This document shows, in pieces, positions 53,036 through 62,110 of a stretch of 64,000 bases of DNA. This stretch comes from Terasakiella pusilla DSM 6293 (GTDB taxonomy: Bacteria; Pseudomonadota; Alphaproteobacteria; Rhodospirillales; Terasakiellaceae), in the NCBI RefSeq assembly GCF_000688235.1, contig NZ_JHYO01000014.1, positions 1 to 64,000 of the forward strand, written 5' to 3'. A program made the position numbers and the translations under genes. A model generated the notes under the pieces. The model had not been told where the DNA came from, did no database searches, and worked only from the letters and a program-made list of their open reading frames with translations. How positions within the stretch are numbered: position 1 is the first letter of the stretch; every line of letters starts with the position of its first letter.

Positions 53036-54394
53036 TTACACTGCGCGGGAGTGCTTTTTCTGGCCTTTTTGCAGGTAAGTATCAAATATAGAAGCGACCA
53101 TACGCATGAGAGGACGACCTTCTTCCGGTAAGGTCAGGACGCCATTTTCAAGGGTACAGAGGCCATCTTCCACTAAGGGATGGAGTTTTTCTTCCTCAGC
53201 GGCGAAGAAATCTTCGGCGACATTGTGGTCCCGGCACATTTTCGGCAGATCGACTTTCATGTTGCACATAATCTGTTCGATGACCGCGCGGCGCAGGATA
53301 TCTTCGTCCGTTAGTTTGCATGTGCGACCAATAGGCAGAATACCCTCGTCGATCATGCGTTTGTAATCGTGCAAAGGCTGGACGTTGGCGATGTAGCCTG
53401 TCGGTGTCTGCCCGATGCTGGAGGCACCTAAGGGCAACATGACCGGGTTGTTATCGACTGTGTAACCTTGGAAATTACGGTGCAGGCGTTCTTCTTTCAT
53501 GGCGAGGGTCATTTCGTCGTCGGGACGGGCATAATGGTCCAGACCGACTTTGACAAAGCCGTGTTCTACCAGACGATTGGCAGCCGCTTCCATTTGTTCC
53601 CAACGTTCTTTGGCATTGGGCAGAGCTTCTTCCGGGATCAGCTTCATATGGCTTTTCATCCACGGTACATGGGCGTAGCCAAAGACGGCAAAGCGTTTGG
53701 GGTCAAGACTGACCGCACGGTCCACCATGTCCAGAACACGTTCTGTTGTCTGGAAGGGTAAGCCATAGAGCAGGTCAAAGTTGATGGAGTTGATGCCATA
53801 CTTTTTCAGCCAACCCACCACGTTTTTGGTCACGTCAAAGGGCTGAATCCGGTTAATGGCAACCTGCACTTCTTCATGGAAATCCTGAACCCCGATGGAG
53901 GCACGGTTGATGCCTGCTTCCGAAATCGCTTTGACGTATTCTTCTGTCGCGGTGCGCGGGTCAAGTTCTACCGCCAGTTCGGAGCTTTCATCAATGTCGA
54001 AATGCTGTTTCAGCTTATCGATGATGGAACGCCAGTCTTCCGCCTTCAACATGGTCGGGGAGCCACCGCCCCAATGGACGTGCTTTGCGGTCATACGGGC
54101 GGGCAAAGCCTCTGCCAGCAGTTCAATCTCTTTATGAACGTAGTTTAGATATTCGGTGATCGGATCGTAACGCTTGACGATCTTTGTGTAACATCCACAG
54201 AAAGAACACATCTCGTCACAAAACGGAATGTGGATGTAGAGGGAAACGCCAACGGTGGGATCAAGGTCCTTCAACCACGCGCGATAGTCCGCATCTGTTT
54301 TTGTGTCCAGAAAATGCGGCGATGTGGGGTAGCTGGTGTAACGCGGTACACGCAGGTCGTATTTTTCGGATTTTTCAGCGATAGAAACGTTCAT
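53036..54394 (-). CDS. hemN: oxygen-independent coproporphyrinogen III oxidase
   Basis: A 452-aa radical-SAM enzyme that makes protoporphyrinogen IX without oxygen. The cluster motif is C59-x3-C63-x2-C66 with the HemN-specific extra C68 (FCDEMCSFCGCYT). It starts VPRYTSYPTSPHF near residue 16 and has HVHWGGGSPTML and the HYARPDDEMTLA block, which separate true HemN from HemW. Suggests haem synthesis under low oxygen. Confidence 0.95.
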   Translation of the reverse strand: MNVSIAEKSEKYDLRVPRYTSYPTSPHFLDTKTDADYRAWLKDLDPTVGVSLYIHIPFCDEMCSFCGCYTKIVKRYDPITEYLNYVHKEIELLAEALPARMTAKHVHWGGGSPTMLKAEDWRSIIDKLKQHFDIDESSELAVELDPRTATEEYVKAISEAGINRASIGVQDFHEEVQVAINRIQPFDVTKNVVGWLKKYGINSINFDLLYGLPFQTTERVLDMVDRAVSLDPKRFAVFGYAHVPWMKSHMKLIPEEALPNAKERWEQMEAAANRLVEHGFVKVGLDHYARPDDEMTLAMKEERLHRNFQGYTVDNNPVMLPLGASSIGQTPTGYIANVQPLHDYKRMIDEGILPIGRTCKLTDEDILRRAVIEQIMCNMKVDLPKMCRDHNVAEDFFAAEEEKLHPLVEDGLCTLENGVLTLPEEGRPLMRMVASIFDTYLQKGQKKHSRAV

Positions 54395-54562
54395 GACACA
54401 GTCCCGCAGTTTTCTTTGGAGGTGGTTGTTGTAGCTATATGGCGTTTAATTGTGGTCATTGTTAGGCAATTCATAAGTATAATTTTGTATGTTTTTTATG
54501 GACCAACGGTAGTCTGTGAATTAGGTTCAGATAATAATTTATAAAGGGTAAGAGAAATTTAT

Positions 54563-55360
54563 ATGTATCGGCTTTTGCTGGGTATCATATTTTCATGTGC
54601 AATGCACCTATCCGCCAACGCGACGACTTTGCAAGGGGTCAGTATCCGTTTTTGCGGTGATGGATCGGGGTGGCCACCCTATACCTACATGGATCGCCAT
54701 GAGCCGGGGATTGTTAAAGGGTACGATGTGGATGTCATTCATGAAATCCTCGATCCCTTGGGTATTGAGCTGGAAGTCCATTTTCCGTCGTGGAAACAAT
54801 GCCTTGAAAGAACGGCCGACGGGCATGCTTTTCAGGTGGCGTTGAGTGCGTCTTTTGAACAGAGCCGTACAGAGCATTTTATATACACGCGCAGTTATTA
54901 CCGGACACAGCAGCATTATTTTTATGCCCGAGATCGTTTTGAAACGGCACCGGTTGTGAAAAGGGCAGAGGACCTCTTGCGCTATGGCAGCGTTTGTGGC
55001 CGGTATTCTTATAATTACGAAGGGGCGGGGCAACTTAAAAATACCGACATTAAACGAGTTGCCAAATCCTACTCGGCGTTGGTCGCGCGCACGTTAAATG
55101 GGGATTGCGCGTTCTTTATTGGGCGACCCAGTGTCCTAAAGGGCTTCCGCCTGGTCGGGGAAAATCTCATAGATAATGATTTGCTCGCTCATGCGCCTGT
55201 CCCGGATGCAAAGCCAGACTATTTTTATATGCTGATTTCCAAAAATACGCCTTACGCAAATGAACTGAAGACCATATTGGATGATGGGATCAAGCGTTTG
55301 CAGGAAAACGGACGTTTGATAGCAATTTTACAAAAATACCAAAAGATGATGGAAAACTAA
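54563..55360 (+). CDS. extracellular solute-binding protein, family 3-like
   Basis: A 265-aa protein with a signal peptide (~1-20, ending LSANA-T) and the type-3 periplasmic binding fold: FCGDGSGWPPYTYMD at the start, YDVDVIHEILDPLGIELEVH next, and LKTILDDGIKRLQENGRLIA near the end. No ABC permease beside it. Orphan proteins of this kind may be sensors or serve distant transporters. Confidence 0.82.
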   Translation: MYRLLLGIIFSCAMHLSANATTLQGVSIRFCGDGSGWPPYTYMDRHEPGIVKGYDVDVIHEILDPLGIELEVHFPSWKQCLERTADGHAFQVALSASFEQSRTEHFIYTRSYYRTQQHYFYARDRFETAPVVKRAEDLLRYGSVCGRYSYNYEGAGQLKNTDIKRVAKSYSALVARTLNGDCAFFIGRPSVLKGFRLVGENLIDNDLLAHAPVPDAKPDYFYMLISKNTPYANELKTILDDGIKRLQENGRLIAILQKYQKMMEN

Positions 55361-55374
55361 TCGTGAGAAGACAA

Positions 55375-55404
55375 AAAAAGCTCCGCGAGATCACGGAGCT
55401 TTTT
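55375..55404. terminator. terminator between the solute-binding and cyclophilin genes
   Basis: AAAAAGCTCCG and CGGAGCTTTTT form an 11-bp stem around CGAGATCA, with T-rich flank. Serves convergent genes. Confidence 0.85.
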
Positions 55405-55426
55405 ATTTTGGTCTGTCGGCGAACGT

Positions 55427-55972
55427 TTATTGAACGTCCGCAGCAACTTGCATTTTCACAATCTTGTCAGGGTTGGTCACCTGACCATTGTTCATGCTGC
55501 TGCCTTTTTTGATGCGGTTGACAAAGTTCATACCGTCAACGACTTCACCCCAGACGGTGTACTGGCCATCCAGATGGGCCGCCTTTTTAAAGACGATGAA
55601 AAACTGGCTGTTGGCACTGTTCGGGTTGGAAGAACGCGCCATAGACACGGTGCCTGTTGTGTGCAGCGCGTTGGAAAATTCCGCCGGCAGGTCTGGATAG
55701 TTGCTGCCGCCCATGCCGGTGCCGGTCGGATCACCACCTTGGGCCATAAAGCCGCGGATCACACGGTGAAACGGCGTGCCGTCATAAAAGCCTTCGCGGG
55801 TCAGCTTTTTGATACGTTCCACATGCAGCGGAGCAAGGTCGGGCCGCATACGGATCACCACACGGCCATCTTTCAGGTCCATGTAAAGCGTGTTTTCTTT
55901 ATCAAGATCTTGCGCTTCGGCCTGAAAGGTCAAGACAAAGACGCTCAAGAGGGTCAGGAGAAAACGTTTCAT
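55427..55972 (-). CDS. periplasmic cyclophilin-type peptidyl-prolyl isomerase
   Basis: A 181-aa cyclophilin with a signal peptide (~1-20, TFQAEA-Q). FHRVIRGFMAQGGDPTGTG around 68-86 holds the catalytic Arg, and NSANSQFFI follows. It begins 2 bp after the next cyclophilin's stop, forming a tandem pair of one exported and one cytoplasmic enzyme. Confidence 0.93.
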   Translation of the reverse strand: MKRFLLTLLSVFVLTFQAEAQDLDKENTLYMDLKDGRVVIRMRPDLAPLHVERIKKLTREGFYDGTPFHRVIRGFMAQGGDPTGTGMGGSNYPDLPAEFSNALHTTGTVSMARSSNPNSANSQFFIVFKKAAHLDGQYTVWGEVVDGMNFVNRIKKGSSMNNGQVTNPDKIVKMQVAADVQ

Positions 55973-55974
55973 GA

Positions 55975-56472
55975 TTAGGCCTCTTCCAGGTCGGCTGCGA
56001 CGTGCATTTTAAGGATGCTGTCAGGTTCATCTACGCTGCCGTTATTGAACGGGCTGCCTTTTTTGATGGCGTGGACATGTTCCATCCCGTCAATGATCTG
56101 GCCCCAGAAGGTGTATTGGTTGTCCAGATGCGGGGCGCGATCAAAGCACAGGAAGAACTGGCTGTTTGCGCTGTTCGGGTCCATCGCACGCGCCATGGAA
56201 CAAGACCCTTCGATGTGCGGCTCGTCAGAAAATTCAGCTTCCAGATCGGGATAGTCGCTGCCGCCCATACCGGTGCCGGTTGGGTCGCCGCCTTGGGCCA
56301 TAAAACCGTCGATTACACGATGGAACACAACGCCATCGTAGAAACCTTCACGGGCCAGCATCTTGATGCGTTCAACGTGTTTTGGGGCCAGATCGGGGCG
56401 GAGTTCAATGGTGACACGACCATCTTTGAGGTCAAGAAATAGTGTGTTTTCAGGATCTTTGATTTCGACCAT
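55975..56472 (-). CDS. cytoplasmic cyclophilin-type peptidyl-prolyl isomerase
   Basis: A 165-aa cyclophilin without signal peptide. FHRVIDGFMAQGGDPTGTG, NSANSQFFLCF and the DNQYTFWGQIIDG segment closely match the downstream exported copy, so they likely arose by duplication. It is upstream and cotranscribed. Confidence 0.93.
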   Translation of the reverse strand: MVEIKDPENTLFLDLKDGRVTIELRPDLAPKHVERIKMLAREGFYDGVVFHRVIDGFMAQGGDPTGTGMGGSDYPDLEAEFSDEPHIEGSCSMARAMDPNSANSQFFLCFDRAPHLDNQYTFWGQIIDGMEHVHAIKKGSPFNNGSVDEPDSILKMHVAADLEEA

Positions 56473-56552
56473 GTAAAAGCTGCCTTAGTGTGTTTGAATT
56501 CAAAATGGCGCACAGAGTAACATAAAATCAAAGAGGCGAAAGGGCGTTTTTC

Positions 56553-57101
56553 CTAAGCAACAAAATCAAGGGAGCGCTGGAAGCCTTGCAAGACCCCTAA
56601 AATGCGGTCGATTTGTTTGAGTGTTTTTTCGTTGCCGGACGGGTAGCGGCGTTCAAAATCGTACTTTTCTTCCCATTCCGCAATATAGTCGCGCGGGCGA
56701 TCGGGGTCGGCACGTTGTCCGGTCAGCGCCCCGACGGTGGCTTCAAAACGGGGGTGAAGTTCCGGCTGAAAGGCCAGCATGGAATATTCGTCATAGGTCA
56801 GCGATCCATCGATATAGAGATCAAGGCTGATGTCGGACATTTCGCGCGGGGTGGTGTTGCGAATGTCGAGGCCTTCTTCTTCATCTTGTGAATTTTCGTT
56901 GTACGTCTCAAGATCGATTTCGATGCCGTTAAACTGGACAACATCTTGCGGGGCAGTGCGCTTTGTCTCCTCGATCCGTTCCAGATCCTGCTGACTCGGC
57001 GGTGGGGTGATCAGTGGGTCTGGTCTTGTATAAACGTTGGTCCGCGACAGGTTTTCCTGCTCTTGAAGAAAGACGTGAGAGAGGCTGGAGTCAATTTGCA
57101 T
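56553..57101 (-). CDS. hypothetical acidic protein (182 aa)
   Basis: I chose the ATG at 57101 (MQIDSSLSHVFLQEQENLSR), which has AAGGAATGG just upstream; the frame extends 8 codons more. The N-terminal half is acidic and disordered-looking (TPPPSQQDLERIEETKRT..., QDEEEGLD), the C-terminal half helical (EWEEKYDFERRYPSG...). Family unknown. It sits between the diguanylate cyclase gene and the cyclophilin pair on the same strand. Confidence 0.7.
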   Translation of the reverse strand: MQIDSSLSHVFLQEQENLSRTNVYTRPDPLITPPPSQQDLERIEETKRTAPQDVVQFNGIEIDLETYNENSQDEEEGLDIRNTTPREMSDISLDLYIDGSLTYDEYSMLAFQPELHPRFEATVGALTGQRADPDRPRDYIAEWEEKYDFERRYPSGNEKTLKQIDRILGVLQGFQRSLDFVA

Positions 57102-57146
57102 CGTCCATTCCTTTCCTGTTGTCATTCTGTGGGTTGAGCGAGGGCA

Positions 57147-57851
57147 TTATTCTGCCGCGGTTAATCTGCATATGTCTTTCGGCTGTCCGTGTTTGAATTT
57201 TTTAATTTCATACATCGACTCGTCTGCGGCACTCATCAATGTATGGGTCATGCTGTTTTGATCGTAAAATTGCAAGCCAACGCTGGCTTTTAAGTCAATG
57301 AACTGATCTTTCCAGCGCATGGAGGTGTTGTTGAGTTCCGCGGCAATTTTGCCGATGCGTGTTTCGCCATCTTCCCAGCCGCTACGCACCAGAAGGACCG
57401 CAAATTCATCCCCGCCAAGGCGTGCGACATAGTCCATGCCGCGGGTCATACGTTCCAAGACACGTGCCACATGGCACAAGACTTCATCCCCGCAGGTGTG
57501 ACCGAAATTGTCGTTGATGGGCTTAAACTCATCCAGGTCGATATAGGCCAACACACCGGTTTCTTTAAATCGACGTGCAGAGGCAAGGACGCGATGGAGT
57601 TCGGATTGAAAACCGCGCCGATTGAGGATGCCGGTCAGGCTATCGGTCATGGCGAGGCGTTCCAGATAGGTGATCCGTTCGCTTTGTTGGTTGAAATGCT
57701 CTTCCACTTTATAGGCGAGCTGAAGGGCCTCGTGCAGGGCATGTTCCCTTTCGGCCGCGCTGGCACGTTCATCAAGACAGCCAGCCAATTTACAAATCCC
57801 GCCAACAAGCTGACTTACGGGGGGATCGGTCTGCTTCATATTGTCAAACAT
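57147..57851 (-). CDS. diguanylate cyclase (GGDEF)
   Basis: A 234-aa protein with an N-terminal helical segment (~1-65) and a GGDEF domain. The active site is intact (RLGGDEFAV, residues 145-153), and the inhibitory I-site RGMD (137-140) is at the right distance, so it should make c-di-GMP with product inhibition. No membrane span or recognisable sensor domain. Start supported by MFDNMKQTDPP and the divergent spacing to the next gene. Confidence 0.93.
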   Translation of the reverse strand: MFDNMKQTDPPVSQLVGGICKLAGCLDERASAAEREHALHEALQLAYKVEEHFNQQSERITYLERLAMTDSLTGILNRRGFQSELHRVLASARRFKETGVLAYIDLDEFKPINDNFGHTCGDEVLCHVARVLERMTRGMDYVARLGGDEFAVLLVRSGWEDGETRIGKIAAELNNTSMRWKDQFIDLKASVGLQFYDQNSMTHTLMSAADESMYEIKKFKHGQPKDICRLTAAE

Positions 57852-58038
57852 CTGCGTTTTTTTGCTTTCTTTTACGTTTCTACAATGACCTGACGCATTC
57901 CTTAGTTTTCAGAGCATCTTTTTTCAAAACCGATCTTACTGCCGGATTTTTAAAAGTACCCGCAAGGCTCATGCCAATATGGATGGTTTGGATTTATCGG
58001 GATTCGCGCTATATAGGCAGGGTGAGAACAGGCCTGTG

Positions 58039-58069
58039 CTAGGCAAAAATTGCCGCACTAGGCAAAAAT
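58039..58069. repeat. two CTAGGCAAAAAT repeats upstream of the eipB-like gene
   Basis: CTAGGCAAAAAT at 58039-58050 and 58058-58069, 19 bp apart, lie 35-65 bp upstream of the TTG start. The reverse complement ATTTTGCCTAG occurs at 61211-61221 upstream of another gene. They may be regulatory sites of unknown factor. Confidence 0.45.
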
Positions 58070-58102
58070 GTTCCATGGTGTCCTAGGTGTTGGAGAGTTG
58101 TT

Positions 58103-58900
58103 TTGAAGTATCTTAAACTCGCGGTTATGTCCTTATTTATGCTGTCACAAGCCGAAGCGGACGAGGGCAATTTGCGCTCTCATGATGCCACTTACCTGAT
58201 GACGCAAGTGCATCAATATGGGCGCGACTGGTCGCCGGTGGAACAGGCTCAGGGACTGTTGCGGTATAAGTTTCGTCGTACCTGTGACGGCTGGACGGTG
58301 GAACATCAAACCGCCCTGGACATGATTTATGAAAATGACGCCCGTTCGCAAATGGTCTGGCATTACACCAGTTGGGAAGCGCAGGACGGATCAAAGCTGC
58401 GTTTTCGCACCCGGACCCAGACCAATGGGATGGAAACGGAGAATATCAGCGGCGAAGCGCGTCATGAGGTGGGTGAAACTGCGGTGGTTTATAGTCAGCT
58501 GAGTGATAAACGTCTCAGTTTGCCCGCCGGGACTTATTTTCCGACGAGTCACATGGTGGAAGCCTTGAAGCAGGCGGAAAAAGGCGAGGTGCTGTTTAAC
58601 GGTTTTTATTTTGATGGCAGTGACGACAATGCGGGTTTTAGTCTGGACACGGTCATGACCCGTTTTGACGGGAAACCATTAGCGAAAGTGGAAGATGTCA
58701 AGCTGGACAAACAACCCGCTTGGGACATGCAGTTGGCCTTTTTTGACTCCCAAAGTCAGGACAGCACGCCTTATATGGAAATTGGCGCGCGCTATCGTCA
58801 AGACGGGGTGACAACCCGATTGATGCAGAACTTTGGCGACTTTGTTTTACAAGGGCGCCTGATCGAATTGACTTACGCGGACGAACCAGTCTGCCCGTAA
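58103..58900 (+). CDS. EipB-like cell-envelope protein (DUF1849)
   Basis: A 265-aa protein that starts at a TTG (58103) with GGAGAG 5 bp before it. Signal peptide ~1-19 (...LSQAEA-D). The DUF1849/EipB pattern is visible: LRSHDATYLM, RYKFRRTCDGWTVEHQ and ENISGEARHEV. C61 and C264 match the disulfide pair reported for EipB, a periplasmic beta-spiral protein needed for envelope integrity in alphaproteobacteria. Ends 2 bp before the convergent dinB stop. Confidence 0.88.
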   Translation: MKYLKLAVMSLFMLSQAEADEGNLRSHDATYLMTQVHQYGRDWSPVEQAQGLLRYKFRRTCDGWTVEHQTALDMIYENDARSQMVWHYTSWEAQDGSKLRFRTRTQTNGMETENISGEARHEVGETAVVYSQLSDKRLSLPAGTYFPTSHMVEALKQAEKGEVLFNGFYFDGSDDNAGFSLDTVMTRFDGKPLAKVEDVKLDKQPAWDMQLAFFDSQSQDSTPYMEIGARYRQDGVTTRLMQNFGDFVLQGRLIELTYADEPVCP

Positions 58901-58902
58901 GA

Positions 58903-60180
58903 TCAGAGTAAACGGCCTTTAAAGATGGCGTTGCCACCGTATTTTTGGCGAATTTCCTCAATCGCTTTTTCCGATCGGGTGTCTTTTTGCTGTTCTGCCA
59001 GTTCGAACAGGTCGGGCACGGCGGGTTCGACTTTATCGGCTTCTTCCAGCACTGAAAAACCGGTGCCAATTAAGCGATAGCTGCGGCCATCGCACAACGG
59101 TTCCAATAATGCGCAGGAACAGGTGAAGAGTTCTTCGCAGGATTGGGTCGGGTGGGGTAGTTGTTTGGATCGGGTGATGTTGCGAAAGCCGGTGGTTTTG
59201 ACTTTTAAGGTCACGGTCCGACCGGCAAGATTGGCTTTCTTCATGCGTTGGGAGATTTTTTCGCACAACGGATAGAGCACCTCTTTTAATTCTTTAAAGC
59301 TATGGAGGTTGGAGTCGAGCGTAATTTCGTTTGAAATGCTTTTGGTTTCAGCTTCTGGCGTGACTTTGCGGTCGTCTTCGGCGCGGCAAAAATGATAAAG
59401 CCGTGCACCAAGGGCCCCATAGGCCCGCATGAGGTCGGTTTTATCAAAAGCCGTTAGTTGCCCGATGGTCGCGATCCCGTCGGAGGCCAGTTTTTTCTCC
59501 ATCGCTGCGCCGACGCCGAAGATCATTTTAACGGGTTTATCCTGTAAATAATCTCTGGCTTCTGCGCGACCCAAAATGGCAAAGCCGCGGGGTTTATCAA
59601 GATCACTTGCGAGCTTCGCCAAGGATTTATTGTAGCTGAGGCCAACCGAAGCGGTAACGCCAATTTCTTTTTCAATACGGTTGATGAGGCGTACAAGGGT
59701 ACGGGCGGGACTGCCGCCATGCAGGGCTTCTGTGCCGCTGAGATCAAGGAAGGCTTCGTCCACAGACAGCGGTTCCACTAACGGCGTGGCTTCAAACATG
59801 AGGTTGCGTACCTGTCGTCCGACTTCACCGTATTTGCCTTTGGATGGCGGCACAATCACCAGATCAGGACACAGCTTTAAAGCTTTGCTCATGGGCATGG
59901 CGGACCTGACCCCGTAGATACGGGCAATGTAACAGGCAGCAGCGACCACGCCCCGATGACGGCCGCCGACGACAACAGGTTTGTCTTTGAGGTCGGGATT
60001 ATCGCGTTTTTCCACGGTGGCAAAAAAAGAGTCGCAATCAATATGCGCGATATGAAGGGAGTTCAGCTCGGGGTGAGACAGCAGGCGCACGGAGCCACAG
60101 ACCGGACACCGTTGTGTTTCCGGTCGATCATCAAAACTATGGGCGCATTGGCGGCACAGGGTGGGCAGGGTCTCGCTCAT
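58903..60180 (-). CDS. dinB: DNA polymerase IV with an N-terminal zinc ribbon
   Basis: A 425-aa Y-family translesion polymerase. Catalytic acidic residues lie in HIDCDSFFATVEKRD and LSVDEAFLDLSG. Unlike E. coli DinB it starts with a ~40-residue extension holding C9/C12 and C25/C28 (CxxC-x12-CxxC), a likely zinc ribbon. The C-terminal little-finger domain is complete, but the very C-terminus lacks an obvious QxxLxLF clamp motif. Confidence 0.93.
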   Translation of the reverse strand: MSETLPTLCRQCAHSFDDRPETQRCPVCGSVRLLSHPELNSLHIAHIDCDSFFATVEKRDNPDLKDKPVVVGGRHRGVVAAACYIARIYGVRSAMPMSKALKLCPDLVIVPPSKGKYGEVGRQVRNLMFEATPLVEPLSVDEAFLDLSGTEALHGGSPARTLVRLINRIEKEIGVTASVGLSYNKSLAKLASDLDKPRGFAILGRAEARDYLQDKPVKMIFGVGAAMEKKLASDGIATIGQLTAFDKTDLMRAYGALGARLYHFCRAEDDRKVTPEAETKSISNEITLDSNLHSFKELKEVLYPLCEKISQRMKKANLAGRTVTLKVKTTGFRNITRSKQLPHPTQSCEELFTCSCALLEPLCDGRSYRLIGTGFSVLEEADKVEPAVPDLFELAEQQKDTRSEKAIEEIRQKYGGNAIFKGRLL

Positions 60181-60240
60181 GGCCGCATCATAACGCGCAA
60201 CCGTGAGAACAAAAAGAGAATATTTTTAGGAAATCACACT

Positions 60241-61134
60241 TCAGGAGGTCGCAGGCCAGAGCCATGCTGCCCCCCGTACCCCGCTTGAATCGCCGTGCTT
60301 GGCCTTGACCAGCTTTGTGTCACATTCCTTGCCAAACACCCAGCGTGTCCAAAGGTCCGGGACCGTTTGATACCAGCGATCAACATTGGAAACACCGCCG
60401 CCGAGCACAATGACATCGGGGTCAAACAGGTTGATCACGCTAGCAAGGGCACGGGCCAGACGATTTTCGTAGATGAGAAAGACGGGATCAGTGATATCGT
60501 CCGGCAGGTTGGGGATTTCTTTGCTGTCGATTTTTGTCCCGCAGATGTTTTCAAAAGTGCGGGCAAGGGCAGGACCGCTTAAAAAGGTTTCAATACAGCC
60601 GCTTTGCCCGCAATAGCAGGGTTGGCCCGGCCGTTCCCCCTCTAGTGCCCACGGCAAGGGATTATGTCCCCATTCACCGGCTACACCGTTTAAACCGTTT
60701 AAAATTTGTTTCTCGACGACAAGGCCGCCGCCGACACCCGTGCCAAGGATCACGCCAAAGACGCTTTGCCCCTCTTGCGCGGCCCCGTCTGTTGCCTCGG
60801 ATAGGGCGAAGCAGTTGGCATCATTTGCCATGCGCACGTCACGTTCAAGGGCTTGGGAGAGATTGTCCTGCAAAGGATGGTCAATCAACCATGTGGAATT
60901 GGCATTTTTTACCCGTCGTGTGTGTTTGGAAATACTGCCGGGGATACCGATGCCGACGGTGCCTTTGTGTCAGGTTTCCTGTTCGGCTGACAGGACAAGA
61001 TCGCGAATCGCTGTGACTGTTGCGCTGTAGTTTCCCTGTGGCGAGGGGATTCTTTTTCTCAAGACCTCTTGTCCGTCGGGGGAGAGGCAGAGGATTTCTG
61101 TCTTCGTTCCACCCAGATCGATTCCGATTCGCAT
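60241..61134 (-). pseudogene. ROK-family sugar kinase interrupted by an in-frame TGA
   Basis: From the ATG at 61134 the frame reads MRIGIDLGGTKTEILCLSPD, the ROK N-terminus, but hits TGA at codon 55 (60972-60970). It then continues without frameshift through [12 protein letters not shown] and [14 protein letters not shown], the zinc motif [10 protein letters not shown] and [10 protein letters not shown] to a normal end, 297 codons plus stop in all. The stop falls in a variable spot just before GTVGIGIPG. Either a recent nonsense mutation, a sequencing error or translational recoding. Likely a fructokinase/glucokinase-type enzyme. A TTG at 60888 could start a C-terminal fragment. Confidence 0.85.
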
Positions 61135-61321
61135 AAGAAATTCCAATAAGTTACGAAGTGTTAATCAATTGGGGGCATTGTATCACAGTAAGTGATCTGT
61201 CAATGGGCATATTTTGCCTAGTGGGTAAAATGCGAAACTCCTTTGCAGATCAGTGTGTTTGAATGTAAATTACAGGTTCGGCAATTTATGCTTAATGAAC
61301 CGCAGTCGGGGAAAACCTTTT

Positions 61322-62086
61322 ATGGTTGATAACGTTGAATCTAAACTGGGCATCACGAAAAAGGGCATTTCGTGCGCACTGGACCTTAAGAATAAGTATA
61401 AGGACAGCCAGCCGATTTGCGTGCCGGGTGAAAAAACCAAGATTTTGATGCCGGAACATCTGTTGAATATTCACCTGAATCTGGAAACATTGGAAGATCC
61501 GATGCCACTGTCTTTGATGGCGACGCGTGACCCTGAATCCCCGATGTCCATGGCGGCGGCTGCCCGTCTTAGCCCCAAAGCCGGCAAAAACAAATTTGTG
61601 GGGGAAGTCATGCGGATCGTGGCCGATGCTTCCAAGCATGAAAATGTGACCCATGCCATCAATATGCTGCATGAAAATGACTTTCATCCCAAAGCTATTG
61701 GCGAAGTGGTACGTCAGACCAACCGCGTGATTGTCCAAACCCGTAAACAGTTCTCCTCAGCCCTGCGTCAAAATCTGCACGCCTTGCTAGAAGGGGAAAT
61801 GGCCCCGCGCATGTTTGTGCAGGAATTTTTCCATCTGACGGAAAACGGCAACCTGCGCCATGATATTCGCAAACGTTTGGTGACAAGCCTGTTGCTGTCC
61901 ACCACCATGCGTCCGTCGATCAAGTTCCTGTTTTTGGAAAACTTCGATCGCCTGCCTGAAGCCGTGCGCATGACGATCATTAAAGACGTCCTGAATGCGC
62001 CGGAGAATCATCATACAGAGGTGATCAAGGAAGAGCTGGCGTGGATCGTCAACAATGAAAAAGGTGGGTCGTTTAAGTATCACTAG
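61322..62086 (+). CDS. hypothetical protein (254 aa)
   Basis: ATG at 61322 (MVDNVESKLGITKKGISCAL), the most natural start; the frame extends 23 codons upstream. A largely helical soluble protein with VMRIVADASKHENVTHAINM and MAPRMFVQEFFHLTENGNLR in the middle and a helical C-terminus. No domain recognised. Upstream lies the palindromic TTTTGCC-TAGTG-GGTAAAA (61212-61230), related to the CTAGGCAAAA repeats near 58.05 kb. Confidence 0.75.
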   Translation: MVDNVESKLGITKKGISCALDLKNKYKDSQPICVPGEKTKILMPEHLLNIHLNLETLEDPMPLSLMATRDPESPMSMAAAARLSPKAGKNKFVGEVMRIVADASKHENVTHAINMLHENDFHPKAIGEVVRQTNRVIVQTRKQFSSALRQNLHALLEGEMAPRMFVQEFFHLTENGNLRHDIRKRLVTSLLLSTTMRPSIKFLFLENFDRLPEAVRMTIIKDVLNAPENHHTEVIKEELAWIVNNEKGGSFKYH

Positions 62087-62110
62087 GATACCCAAAGCGA
62101 CTTTCTTTTC

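Noticed and set aside
53036-54562. Fnr box (TTGAT-N4-ATCAA) upstream of hemN
   Set aside because: I looked for the palindrome in the hemN upstream region and did not find a convincing match.
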